A DNA stretch of 62,572 nucleotides, taken from DAOUAE01 sp034433795. GTDB lineage: Bacteria; Chloroflexota; UBA6077; FW602-bin22; DAOUAE01. Shown piece after piece: positions 41,318-50,506 of the stretch. The position numbers were made by a program, and so were the translations under genes. Within the stretch, counting starts at the first letter, position 1, and each line of letters starts with the position of its first letter. The notes under the pieces are model-generated. The model was not told where the DNA came from and did not search any database. It saw nothing but the letters and a program-made list of their open reading frames with translations. The DNA lies in contig DAOUAE010000035.1 of the NCBI GenBank assembly GCA_034433795.1, positions 1 to 62,572 on the forward strand, written 5' to 3'.

Positions 41318-42215
41318 GTGGACTGCCGACGATCTGCCGGCGGTGGTGACCCTGCTCAACCGGGTCTCGCCCTACGACACCTTTGTCCCGGAGCACGTCC
41401 GGGAGATGGTCTTCCAGGACCCTCAGTATCGGCCGGACCTGCTGCTGGGCGCCTGGGAGCGCGGCCGCCTGGTGGCGGTCGCCGCCGGGGTGGTCCGGCA
41501 GGTGCCGGGGAGCGCGGCGCCGCCGGTCGGCTACCTCAAGCTCCTGGCCGTGGTCCCGGAGCGGCAGCGCCAGGGGCTGGGCAGCGCGCTGCTGGCCCGG
41601 CTGACCGAGCGGCTGCAGGCGGCCGGGGCCACCGCTCTGCGGGTCTTCGGCGACTCGCCGGCCTATCTGCGGCCGGGGGTGGATTTTCGCCTGACCCCGC
41701 TGGTCTGCTTCCTGCTGCGCCACGGGTTCGAGTGGCGGCGCCACGCCGTGAACATGGAGGCCCGGCTGCCAACGCTGCTCCTGGAGACCCAGGCCGACGA
41801 GGAGCGGCTGCGGGCGCAGGGGATCACGATCCGGCGGCTGACCCCTGCGGATGCGGAGGCCTTCCAGGCCTACATGGCCCGCGACTGGAGCTGGTTCTGG
41901 CAGGTCGAGGCCGGACGGACGCTGCGGCGCCAGCCCATCTCGACTTTCATCGCCCTGGCGGGCGAGGACATTATCGGCTTCGCCTCGTACGACGCGACTG
42001 GCCCGGGCCAGTTCGGCCCGATGGGGGTCACCCCCACCCGTCGGGGGCTGGGGATCGGGGCCGTCCTGCTCAAGCGCTGCCTGGCCGACATGCGGGAGCG
42101 CGGCTACGTGGTGGCCGACATCCAGTGGGTCGGGCCCATCGCCTTCTACGCCCGCACCGTCGGGGCCGTGATCAGCCGCTGCTTCTGGCAGTACGAGCGG
42201 CCGCTGGCGCCGTAG
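41304..42215 (+). CDS. GNAT acetyltransferase with two tandem domains
   Basis: The 303-residue protein has two GNAT-like halves. The first has AVVPERQRQGLGSALLARL (acetyl-CoA loop Q-R-Q-G-L-G, about 80-98); the second has GVTPTRRGLGIGAVLLKRC (about 235-253). This tandem layout is seen in mycothiol-synthase-like and antibiotic-resistance proteins, but the target is unknown. Its ATG lies within the end of the MFS gene, giving translational coupling. Confidence 0.85.
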   Translation: MIWGEWTADDLPAVVTLLNRVSPYDTFVPEHVREMVFQDPQYRPDLLLGAWERGRLVAVAAGVVRQVPGSAAPPVGYLKLLAVVPERQRQGLGSALLARLTERLQAAGATALRVFGDSPAYLRPGVDFRLTPLVCFLLRHGFEWRRHAVNMEARLPTLLLETQADEERLRAQGITIRRLTPADAEAFQAYMARDWSWFWQVEAGRTLRRQPISTFIALAGEDIIGFASYDATGPGQFGPMGVTPTRRGLGIGAVLLKRCLADMRERGYVVADIQWVGPIAFYARTVGAVISRCFWQYERPLAP

Positions 42216-42256
42216 AGCCGGCGGCGCGGAACCAGCGTACGGAGGCAGGCCGACCC

Positions 42257-42691
42257 ATGGGCCTCGTGCTCGACTCCGGGCCGCTGCGGCCGGGACCCTT
42301 CCTCTGGACCCTCCCCTACACGCTGCTGGGGGTTCTCCTGGCTCTCCTCTCCGGGACCCGGCCGCGCTACCATCGGGGCCTCTTCATCGCCCTGAGCGAC
42401 CGGGGATTCGCCCACCTGTTTCTCACCCGACGGGGCTTTGTGGCCATGACGCTGGGCCGGGTCATTCTGACCACCCGGCCCCTGACGATGGCGACCTGGG
42501 TTCACGAACTGGTCCACGTCCAGCAGTACGAGCGCTGGGGGCCGCTCTTTCTCCCGCTCTACCTCTGGTGGCATGTCCGCCGGGGCTACCAGGAGAACCC
42601 CTTCGAGCGGGCGGCGGCCGCAGTCGCCGCCCGCCTCTGCCAGGAGGCCCCGGACCGGGCGGCGGCCCAGATCTGGCCACCGGCGCTCTGA
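42257..42691 (+). CDS. Small membrane protein with HELVH zincin motif
   Basis: The 144-residue protein has hydrophobic segments near residues 15-33 and 95-110, and the motif WVHELVHVQQYERWG (HELVH at about 83-87). HExxH is the zinc site of many metalloproteases, but the rest of the protein is too short for a known peptidase family. RGFVAMTLGRVILTT precedes it. I know of no assigned function. It lies 41 bases after the GNAT gene with GGAGG 11 bases before the ATG, rather far. The longer frame to 41318 is a shadow of the GNAT gene. Confidence 0.65.
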   Translation: MGLVLDSGPLRPGPFLWTLPYTLLGVLLALLSGTRPRYHRGLFIALSDRGFAHLFLTRRGFVAMTLGRVILTTRPLTMATWVHELVHVQQYERWGPLFLPLYLWWHVRRGYQENPFERAAAAVAARLCQEAPDRAAAQIWPPAL

Positions 42692-42695
42692 GCGG

Positions 42696-43761
42696 TCAGC
42701 GGCGAGGGGAGAGCGGCCGCAGGCGGGGCCCCTCGGGCGTGTCCTCGACCTGGAATCCCCAGCGCCTGATCTCGGCCCGGAGGGCGTCGGCCGTGGCCCA
42801 ATCGCGCCGGCGCCGGGCCTGCTCACGCTGCTCGACCAGGCGGACGACCTCGGGGGGAACGGCGGCATCGGACGGCGCCGGCCGGAGGGTCGTCTCCCAC
42901 TGGGCGAAGCGCTCGCGCCAGGCCGGCGTCAGGGCGGCAGCCAGCCCCTCCCAGCGGAACGTCCCCAGCTGGGCGAGGGGAAAGACGGCCCCGGTCGAGA
43001 AGACCGCGGTCTCCCCGGACCGCTCGACCGTCACCGTCCCCTGCCCCAGCACCCGCGCCTCGGCGGCCGCGGGGTCGAGGACCAGGGCGGTGTGCTCGTC
43101 GATGCCAACCAGCACCACGTCGGCCGGCAGCAGCGCCCGCAGGCGGGCGAAGCGCTCGACGCCCATATAGCAGCGGCTGGTGTCCAGGTCGGCCCCGCCC
43201 TCGCGGTTGTCCCAATGGGGAATGAAGACCAGAGACGGTCCGGCCGGCCCCAGCAGGTCGAGCCCCGGCACCCAGTCCAGATCGGCCCCGGCCTTGTAGA
43301 TCTCGTAGACGGGGAGGGTATAGGCGCCGATGGCCAGAACCGCCGCGCTGGCCAGGACGAGCGCCGCCCCCGCCAGCCAGCGGTAGCGGACCGCCTCCCA
43401 GACCACGCTCCCGCGCAGCTGCCGCACCGCGTAGGTCGGGCTGCCCGGCCCCAGGAAGAGGCAGGTCGCCCCCAGCAGGCGCTCCGCCAGGGCCGGGTCG
43501 TCGGGGCTGAAGGGCGTGCCCCGCTGGCGGGCTGGCACGACCACCGTCTCCGGGGCGTAGTTCTGCAGATGGTGCTCCAGGAACTCGGCGATCCGACGGG
43601 CCACCAGGGCCGAGTTGGGCTGAAAGCCGGCCGGCGTCTCCAAGAATCGCCACCCGTGGCGGCGCCGGCTGGCGCCGGAAGAGCCAGTCAAAGACCCGGC
43701 GGCCGGCGGCCGCCGTCTCGCCCGAGCCGAAGAGCACCAGATAACCAGGCCGGTCTGCCAC
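42696..43761 (-). pseudogene. Peptidase S51/glutamine-amidotransferase-like protein with CysRS-like C-terminal tail (single frameshift)
   Basis: Two reverse-strand frames join near 43642. The first part (GTG 43761, GGAGGAAGG upstream) gives GYLVLFGSGETAAAGR...PPRVAIL. The second gives ETPAGFQPNSALVARRIAEFL, LFLGPGSPTYAVRQL (likely nucleophile Ser) and GIDEHTALVLDP. Deleting one T at 43642-43643 would restore RVAILETPAGF. The catalytic body is like cyanophycinase/alpha-aspartyl dipeptidase. The last 60 residues (VVRLVEQREQARRRRDWATADALRAEI...DTPEGPRLRPL) resemble the C-terminal helical domain of cysteinyl-tRNA synthetase. The frameshift may be real or an assembly error. Confidence 0.75.
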
Positions 43762-43869
43762 AGCGCCTTCCTCCGGGTCACGTCCACCGACGCGGGCGCA
43801 TCATCCCAACCTTGCCGGCCGGGCCGCCCGGCGAGCCCGGACCCTCCTCTCCGCGCCGGGCGGGCCGGG

Positions 43870-45168
43870 TCAGCCGTCGCCCCCGACGGTCACCGTCGGG
43901 GCGGCCCTGCCGGCCAGGTAGGGGACGGTCTGCGGGCCCTGCGGGAGCACGGCCACCCGCGCTCCCGGTCCGTACTCGGCCAGCAGGGCCCCCACGGTGG
44001 CGGCGATGTCGGGGCAGGGCTCCAGGTGGACCGCCCGCAGGTCGTCGGGCGCGAGATAGTCTGAGTAGACGAAGACGCGGGCCCGGAGCAGGATCTGGGC
44101 CTGGATCTGGGCCTGCCACTGGTCGTAGGCCTGAAAGCCCGGCTGGTGGATGAGCGACAGGAGATCGGCCGGCGTCGGTCGGGCGGCCAGGAGATCGCGA
44201 TAGTGGCGGTGGCCGATCCCCTCGCGGCACTCGGCGGCGAGGATGATCGCCCCGCCGGGGCGGACGATCTGGGCGGCGGCCGCCATGCCCTTGACCGCCT
44301 GGTAGAGGTTGAGGTCGAGGGGGTAGCCGCTGTTGGTGGTGATGACGATGTCGAAGGGCGCCTGGACGGGTCGGAGGGCCGTCGCCCGGACCGCCGCCAC
44401 CCCCTGGGGATAGGCCTCCTCGAGGGCTCCGGCGTAGACCCCGGTGATCTCCTTATGCTTGTTCAGGGTGACGTTGACCAGGAAGGTCGGCGGGGCCAGG
44501 CGGGCGCCGGCCCGCTGGTCCTCATGGATGGGGTTGCCGTCGGTCACCGCCCAGGTGGCCGACGGGTGGGCGATGAGCGGGGCCGAGTGATTGAACATGA
44601 TCGTGGCCGCACCGGCCACGCCGGGCAGCACGCCTTTGTAGCCACCGCTGAAGCCGGCGAAGAAGTGCGGCTCGATAAAGCCGGTCACGATCCGCACATC
44701 GGCCTCGACGTAGTGTCGGTTCAGCCAGACGGCGTTCCCGGCCGGCGTTCGGCCCACGTAGACGAGGTCGCGGTCGGCGTGGGCGTCGTGGTTGAGGACC
44801 CGGTAGCGCCGGACGACCTCCGCGCCCAGCATCCGGGCCAGCTCGGCGGGGGTGTTGGGTCGGTGCAGGCCGGTGGCGTTGAGAAGCGTGATCCGTTCGG
44901 GCGGGAGGTGGGCCAGAGCCCGCAGGATCGCCGGGATGATCTGGTGGTTCGGGGTCGGGCGGGTGATGTCGCTGAAGACGATGGTCACCCGGGCGCGGGG
45001 AGGAACGGTCCGGAGCGGCGCGGTCCCCAGCGGCGCCGCCAGGGCCGCCTCCAGCGCGGCCATAGGATCGGGCAGCCCGGGCACGAACGTCGGCTCGATG
45101 ACCGTGCAATCGTCAACGGGCAGATCGACCACCAGGCCCCGTTGACCGTAGGCCAGTGCGACGCGCAT
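43870..45168 (-). CDS. larA: LarA-like nickel-pincer racemase/epimerase
   Basis: The 432-residue protein matches the LarA (DUF2088) family. It carries TGLHRPNT, ADVRIVTGFIEPHFFAGFSGGYKGVLPG with the Lys that binds the nickel-pincer cofactor, and MFNHSAPL (His). LarA interconverts D- and L-lactate; relatives act on other 2-hydroxy acids such as malate or gluconate. The cofactor makers LarB, LarC and LarE are not in the window, so they must be encoded elsewhere if the enzyme is active. It has a fair promoter and stands alone. Confidence 0.88.
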   Translation of the reverse strand: MRVALAYGQRGLVVDLPVDDCTVIEPTFVPGLPDPMAALEAALAAPLGTAPLRTVPPRARVTIVFSDITRPTPNHQIIPAILRALAHLPPERITLLNATGLHRPNTPAELARMLGAEVVRRYRVLNHDAHADRDLVYVGRTPAGNAVWLNRHYVEADVRIVTGFIEPHFFAGFSGGYKGVLPGVAGAATIMFNHSAPLIAHPSATWAVTDGNPIHEDQRAGARLAPPTFLVNVTLNKHKEITGVYAGALEEAYPQGVAAVRATALRPVQAPFDIVITTNSGYPLDLNLYQAVKGMAAAAQIVRPGGAIILAAECREGIGHRHYRDLLAARPTPADLLSLIHQPGFQAYDQWQAQIQAQILLRARVFVYSDYLAPDDLRAVHLEPCPDIAATVGALLAEYGPGARVAVLPQGPQTVPYLAGRAAPTVTVGGDG

Positions 45169-45198
45169 CGCCCCCTCCGGCCGTGAGCGCTGCTCTCA

Positions 45199-45227
45199 AC
45201 CCTACCACAGCGACCGCGCCGGCGCAA
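45199..45227 (-). promoter_or_regulatory. Probable promoter of larA-like gene
   Basis: TTGCGC (45222-45227) and TAGGGT (45199-45204) on the reverse strand with a 17-bp spacer. Confidence 0.45.
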
Positions 45228-45278
45228 GCCCGACTCACCCATCCTGGTGTTCCCCCGGTCTATCGGCTGGTCTGGTCA

Positions 45279-45308
45279 TTGTCCGGTGGCCCGCTGGTGT
45301 GCTAGAAT
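45279..45308 (+). promoter_or_regulatory. Promoter of the GNAT-R3H ATPase-tmk-darA operon
   Basis: TTGTCC (45279-45284) and TAGAAT (45303-45308) with an 18-bp spacer, leaving an mRNA leader of about 85 bases. Confidence 0.6.
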
Positions 45309-45340
45309 TGGGGTGACAGGCGTTGCGCAGGGCGGAAGAG

Positions 45341-45368
45341 AGGCGGTCGGGGCTGTTTTTCGACGCCT
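45341..45368 (+). promoter_or_regulatory. Leader hairpin before the GNAT gene
   Basis: AGGCGGTCG (45341-45349) pairs with CGACGCCT (45361-45368), one bulged G, around an 11-base loop with TTTTT. It could be an attenuation or protein-binding element; no riboswitch class is recognised. Confidence 0.3.
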
Positions 45369-45400
45369 GACGGTGCCTGGCCAGGGGTACAGAGAGGGAG

Positions 45401-46345
45401 ATGCCGGCGGTTCGCCCACTACGCCCAACCGATCTCCTCGCCTTTGTCGCCTTCCAGCAGCAGGTTCCGGAGAACGCCGCCGCCTCGCTTCTGGCCGGTC
45501 CCCGGACTCCCCTGCTGGCCGAGTTCCTGCGGTACACGCTGGCGCTGGAGCCGGGGCGTGCGCACTGGGTGTATATCGAACGTGGACGGATCCAGGGGCT
45601 GGTGACGACCAAGGCCCGCCCGGGGGCTGACATCTGGGACATCGACCGGTTGGCGCTGCTGCGGACGGCCGACGCGGCCCACACCTGTCGGCGTCTGGTC
45701 GAACACCTCTGTGCGGCCGCCTGTGAGGCGGGAGTCCAGCGGATCTTCATCCGGGTCGCCGACGACACGCCGTTTCTGGGCGCCCTGCGCCAGGCCGGCT
45801 TTTTCGGCTACACCACCGAGCAGATCTTCCGGCTCCCACCCCCCACGCTCCCGGACCACCGCCCTCCGATCCCCGGTCTGCGCGCCCGCCGGCCGGCGGA
45901 CCACCACGCCCTCTTCCAGCTCTACTGTCAGACGGTGCCGGCGGCGGTGCGGCAGGTCGAGGCCATGACCCTGACCGAGTGGCGCTGGCTGGACGGCTGG
46001 GGGCTCTACCCGATGACCTGGCGCCAGCGCTGGAACCGCCGCCGACGGGACTTTGTGGTGGGGGCCCACGGAACCCTCGTGGCCTGGCTGCGGCTGGGGC
46101 TGCGACGGCGCACCCTCCAGCTCCTGACCACTCTGGGCGCCCCCGAGATCGACGACCTGGTGCGCTTCGGTCTGCACGTCCTGGGGGCCGGGGGACCGGT
46201 GGTCTGCCCGGTCCGCGAGTACCAGCCGGCGCTGGCCGGCGCGCTGCAGCGGCTGGGGGCCGAGCCCGTGGCCCGGCATGTGCTGCTTGTCCGGGCCCTG
46301 GCCGCCCGTCTGCCCGAACGGCTGCTCGTGCCCGCGCACGTCTGA
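45401..46345 (+). CDS. GNAT-like acetyltransferase family protein
   Basis: The 314-residue protein looks like a divergent GNAT protein. It opens PAVRPLRPTDLLAFVAFQQQV, and the first half has strands WVYIERGRIQGLVTTKAR and IWDIDRLALL, then RRLVEHLCAAACEAGVQRIFIRV at the acetyl-CoA helix position. The second half carries a similar fold (GLRARRPADHHALFQLY). The pyrophosphate loop is not canonical, so catalytic competence is unclear. ATG is preceded by GAGGGAG. It is the first gene of the operon with the R3H ATPase. Confidence 0.7.
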   Translation: MPAVRPLRPTDLLAFVAFQQQVPENAAASLLAGPRTPLLAEFLRYTLALEPGRAHWVYIERGRIQGLVTTKARPGADIWDIDRLALLRTADAAHTCRRLVEHLCAAACEAGVQRIFIRVADDTPFLGALRQAGFFGYTTEQIFRLPPPTLPDHRPPIPGLRARRPADHHALFQLYCQTVPAAVRQVEAMTLTEWRWLDGWGLYPMTWRQRWNRRRRDFVVGAHGTLVAWLRLGLRRRTLQLLTTLGAPEIDDLVRFGLHVLGAGGPVVCPVREYQPALAGALQRLGAEPVARHVLLVRALAARLPERLLVPAHV

Positions 46346-46363
46346 GGACGGAGGTGACTGTTT

Positions 46364-47952
<1,589 letters not shown>

Positions 47953-47956
<4 letters not shown>

Positions 47957-48615
47957 GCCCTCCTGACACCCCCGGGCTCTTCCTGGCCCTCGAAGGCATC
48001 GAGGGCGCTGGGAAAACCACCCTGGCCCAGCGCCTGAGCGCGGTCTTCCAGCAGGCCGGCCACGCCAGCCTGGTGGTCCGCGAACCGGGGGGCACGCCGC
48101 TCGGCGAGCAGATACGGGCCCTGCTTCTGCACCCCGCGGAGCCGCCGCCGGCCCCCCGGACCGAGACCCTGCTCTTCTCGGCCGCCCGGGCCCAGCTGGT
48201 CCACGCCGTCCTGCGGCCGGCCCTGGCCGCCGGCCAGGTGGTCATCGCCGACCGCTACGCCGCCTCGACGCTCGCCTATCAGGCGTTCGGGCGCGGGCTG
48301 CCGCTGGCCGAGGTCGAGGCGGTCGTCGCCTTCGCCATCGAGGGCCTCTGGCCCGACCTCACCATCCTGCTCGACCTGGACCCCGCGGTCGGCCTGCGCC
48401 GGAAGGCGAGGCGCTCGCCCGATCGGTTTGAACAGGAGCCGCTGGCCTTCCACGAGCGCGTCCGCCAGGGCTACCGCTGGCTGGCCGAAGCCTCGCCGGA
48501 GCGCTGGCTGGTGCTCGACGCCACCCACCCCCCCGAGACCCTCATCCGGCAGATCCTGACGCTCATCGCCCACCGCTGGCCGCGCTGGGCCGTCCCCGCG
48601 GCCGTACGCCTCTAG
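47953..48615 (+). CDS. tmk: Thymidylate kinase
   Basis: The 220-residue enzyme phosphorylates dTMP to dTDP. It has a P-loop LEGIEGAGKTTLAQ (about 14-27), REPGGTPLGEQIR (substrate Arg), DRYAASTLAYQ (DRY motif) and the lid DLDPAVGLRRKARRSPDRFEQE. The short Ala-Gly lid resembles type II kinases. The GTG start overlaps the stop of the upstream ATPase gene. The darA gene follows after 15 bases, the same neighbours as in Bacillus. Confidence 0.95.
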
Positions 48616-48630
48616 CGAGGAGGGACCGGC

Positions 48631-48960
48631 GTGAAACTCATCCTGGCCATCGTCCACAGCGACGACGCCCCCGGCCTGCTCGACGCCCTGACCCGGCGCG
48701 GCTTCCGCGCCACCCGGATCAACACCGCCGGCGGCTTCCTCAAAGAGAGCAACGCCACCATCCTGCTGGGCGTCGACGACCGGGCGGTTGACGAGGTCCT
48801 GGCCACGATCCAGGCCAACTGCCAGACCCGCCGCCAGTACATCAACCCGCTCCCGCCGGTGATGGAGCCGGGCGAGTTCTACCTGCCCTACCCGGTCGAG
48901 GTCCAGATCGGCGGGGCCACCATCTTCGTCCTGGAGGTCGAGCGCTTTGAGCGCCTGTAG
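48631..48960 (+). CDS. darA: Cyclic di-AMP receptor DarA (PII-like)
   Basis: The 109-residue protein is in the DarA/PstA (DUF970) family, trimeric PII-like proteins that bind cyclic di-AMP between subunits. Family marks are MKLILAIVHSDDAPGLLDAL, the RINTAGGFLKESNATILLG stretch with the nucleotide-contacting G-G-F-L, and the final FVLEVERFERL strand. Position directly after tmk is the usual one in Firmicutes and Chloroflexota. It presumably relays c-di-AMP levels to an unknown partner. The GTG start follows GGAGGG. Confidence 0.92.
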   Translation: MKLILAIVHSDDAPGLLDALTRRGFRATRINTAGGFLKESNATILLGVDDRAVDEVLATIQANCQTRRQYINPLPPVMEPGEFYLPYPVEVQIGGATIFVLEVERFERL

Positions 48961-49023
48961 CCCGTATCACCCACTGCCACCCGGTGTTGTGATCGTTGGC
49001 AGCGGCTGGCGCCGGAGGTGCCG

Positions 49024-49656
49024 ATGACCCTGTCCACGGAACCGGACGAGGTGCTGGCCGAACGCGCCAAGCGGGAGAGCGCGGCGTTCGCGGTCCTCTA
49101 CGAGCGTCACGTCCGCCGCATCTACAACTACATCTATATGCGCACGGGCAGCGTGGCCGAGGCCGAGGACCTGACCGCCCGGACCTTCTTCCAGGCGCTG
49201 TATCACCTGGAACGATACGAGGTCCGCAGCGCCCCGTTCGCCGCCTGGCTCTTTCGGATCGCCCATAATCTGGTCGCCAACTGGCACCGCGACACCAGTC
49301 GTCACCCGGCCGTCTCGCTGGAGTCGCTGGCCCAGCAGGAGCACCCGCACGACGATCCGGAGGAGGCGGCGCTGAGCGCCGAGGAGAAACGGGAACTGCG
49401 GGCGGCTATCGCCCGCCTGCCCGCCGACCGCCAGCTCCTGCTGCTGCTGAAGTTCGGCGAGGAGCGCAGCAACGCCGAGATCGCCCAGATCCTCGGCCGC
49501 AGCGAGGGCGCCGTCAAGGCCCTGCTGCACCGGACCCTGGTGAGTCTGCGCGCGATGCTGCAGCCCGACCGCCGGTCCCCGGGCCAGCCCTCGCGGGCCG
49601 AGAGCCGGCCGCACCCCGTGGGGGAGGAGTACGGGAAAGGGGAGGACGATGCGTGA
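49024..49656 (+). CDS. ECF-type RNA polymerase sigma factor
   Basis: The product has about 210 residues. Sigma region 2 (FAVLYERHVRRIYNYIYMRTGSVAEAEDLTARTFFQALYHLERY) lies at about 22-70 and region 4 (LPADRQLLLLLKFGEERSNAEIAQILGRSEGAVKALLHR) at about 125-170, with no region 3. The basic, Pro-rich tail is disordered. ATG 49024 has GGAGG 7 bases upstream. The next gene overlaps it by 8 bases and encodes a likely membrane anti-sigma partner, so this is a two-gene regulatory module. The signal is unknown. Confidence 0.9.
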   Translation: MTLSTEPDEVLAERAKRESAAFAVLYERHVRRIYNYIYMRTGSVAEAEDLTARTFFQALYHLERYEVRSAPFAAWLFRIAHNLVANWHRDTSRHPAVSLESLAQQEHPHDDPEEAALSAEEKRELRAAIARLPADRQLLLLLKFGEERSNAEIAQILGRSEGAVKALLHRTLVSLRAMLQPDRRSPGQPSRAESRPHPVGEEYGKGEDDA

Positions 49657-50005
49657 CGACTTTGCCGCCGATCTCCTGAGCGCCTATCTCGACCACTGGA
49701 GCGCCCGCAACGGCCAGCCGATCACCCCGACGCTTCTGCAGGCCGACCTGGCCGAACTGGGCGGGCTTCTGCTCCTGGCTCACCGGCTCAAACGCCTCCT
49801 GCGCCCGGTCGAGCCCGCACCCGCCTTCGTCGCCACCCTGAAAGAGAGCCTGCTGGCCGCCGCCGCCGCGCGAACGGGTCGCCGGCCGGCGCTCTGGCGC
49901 CGGCCCCCCTTTGTCATCGGCGCCACGCTAGGCTCGCTGGTCTCGGTCGCCGCTGTCCTGATGGTCGTCACCCGCGTCCGCACCGCCTGCCGGTCGGCCG
50001 CCTGA
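49649..50005 (+). CDS. Small membrane protein, probable anti-sigma factor
   Basis: The 118-residue protein has a helical cytoplasmic part (about 1-80, with LLLLAHRLKRLLRPVEPAPAFVATLKESLL) and one membrane helix (about 87-108, FVIGATLGSLVSVAAVLMVV), then a very short tail. It lacks the zinc HxxxCxxC motif of many anti-sigma factors. Its coupling to the sigma gene (overlapping start) and topology suggest it holds the sigma factor at the membrane. Its last 26 codons overlap the convergent ybeY gene by 78 bases. Confidence 0.7.
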   Translation: MRDDFAADLLSAYLDHWSARNGQPITPTLLQADLAELGGLLLLAHRLKRLLRPVEPAPAFVATLKESLLAAAAARTGRRPALWRRPPFVIGATLGSLVSVAAVLMVVTRVRTACRSAA

Positions 50006-50506
50006 GGCCGCCTCCGTTTCGGGCGTTCGGGGCAGGTCGAAGAGGGCGGCCTCCTCTTTGGCCCGCATCTGGCGCTGTTCGGCCGGGGTCTCGTGGTCGT
50101 AGCCCAGAAGATGCAGCAGCCCGTGGACGGTGAGATAGGCGATCTCGCGGCGCAGGCTATGGCCGTACTCCTGGGCCTGGGCCCGCGCCCGGTCCAGCGA
50201 GATGACGATGTCCCCCAGATGGACCGGCGCCTCCGGCGGGAGAGGAACCGTCTCCTCAGGCTCCAGCAGCGGGAAGGAGAGCACATCGGTCGGGGCGTCG
50301 ACGTGGCGGAACTCGCGGTTCAGACGCTGGATCTCGGCGTCGTCGGTCAGCACGATGCTAACCTCATAGCGTCCGGTCCGCCCCTCGTTGCGCAGCACGC
50401 GCCAGACCAGTTGCCGCAAGAGCGCCGGGTCGACCGCGCTCTCCGCTCCCGGTGGGACGGCGATATCCACCTCGATGTCGAGCCCGTCGGTGGGCGTCTC
50501 AGCCAT
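49928..50506 (-). CDS. ybeY: Endoribonuclease YbeY (16S rRNA maturation)
   Basis: The product has about 192 residues. The zinc site HGLLHLLGYDHE (H-x3-H-x5-H pattern) lies at about 140-151, preceded by LNREFRHVDAPTDVLSFPL. YbeY processes the 3' end of 16S rRNA and aids ribosome quality control. ATG 50506 overlaps the pgpH stop by 8 bases, the usual pairing in many phyla. The C-terminal 35 residues (DLPRTPETEAASGG...) are a disordered tail that overlaps the convergent membrane-protein gene by 78 bases, so the natural C-terminus may have grown into its neighbour. Confidence 0.93.
   Translation of the reverse strand: MAETPTDGLDIEVDIAVPPGAESAVDPALLRQLVWRVLRNEGRTGRYEVSIVLTDDAEIQRLNREFRHVDAPTDVLSFPLLEPEETVPLPPEAPVHLGDIVISLDRARAQAQEYGHSLRREIAYLTVHGLLHLLGYDHETPAEQRQMRAKEEAALFDLPRTPETEAASGGRPAGGADAGDDHQDSGDRDQRA

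Noticed and set aside
48974..49003. CTGCCA...TGGCAG inverted repeat between darA and the sigma gene
   Set aside because: The arms are 6 bp with an 18-base loop and no T-tract; too weak to call a terminator or operator.
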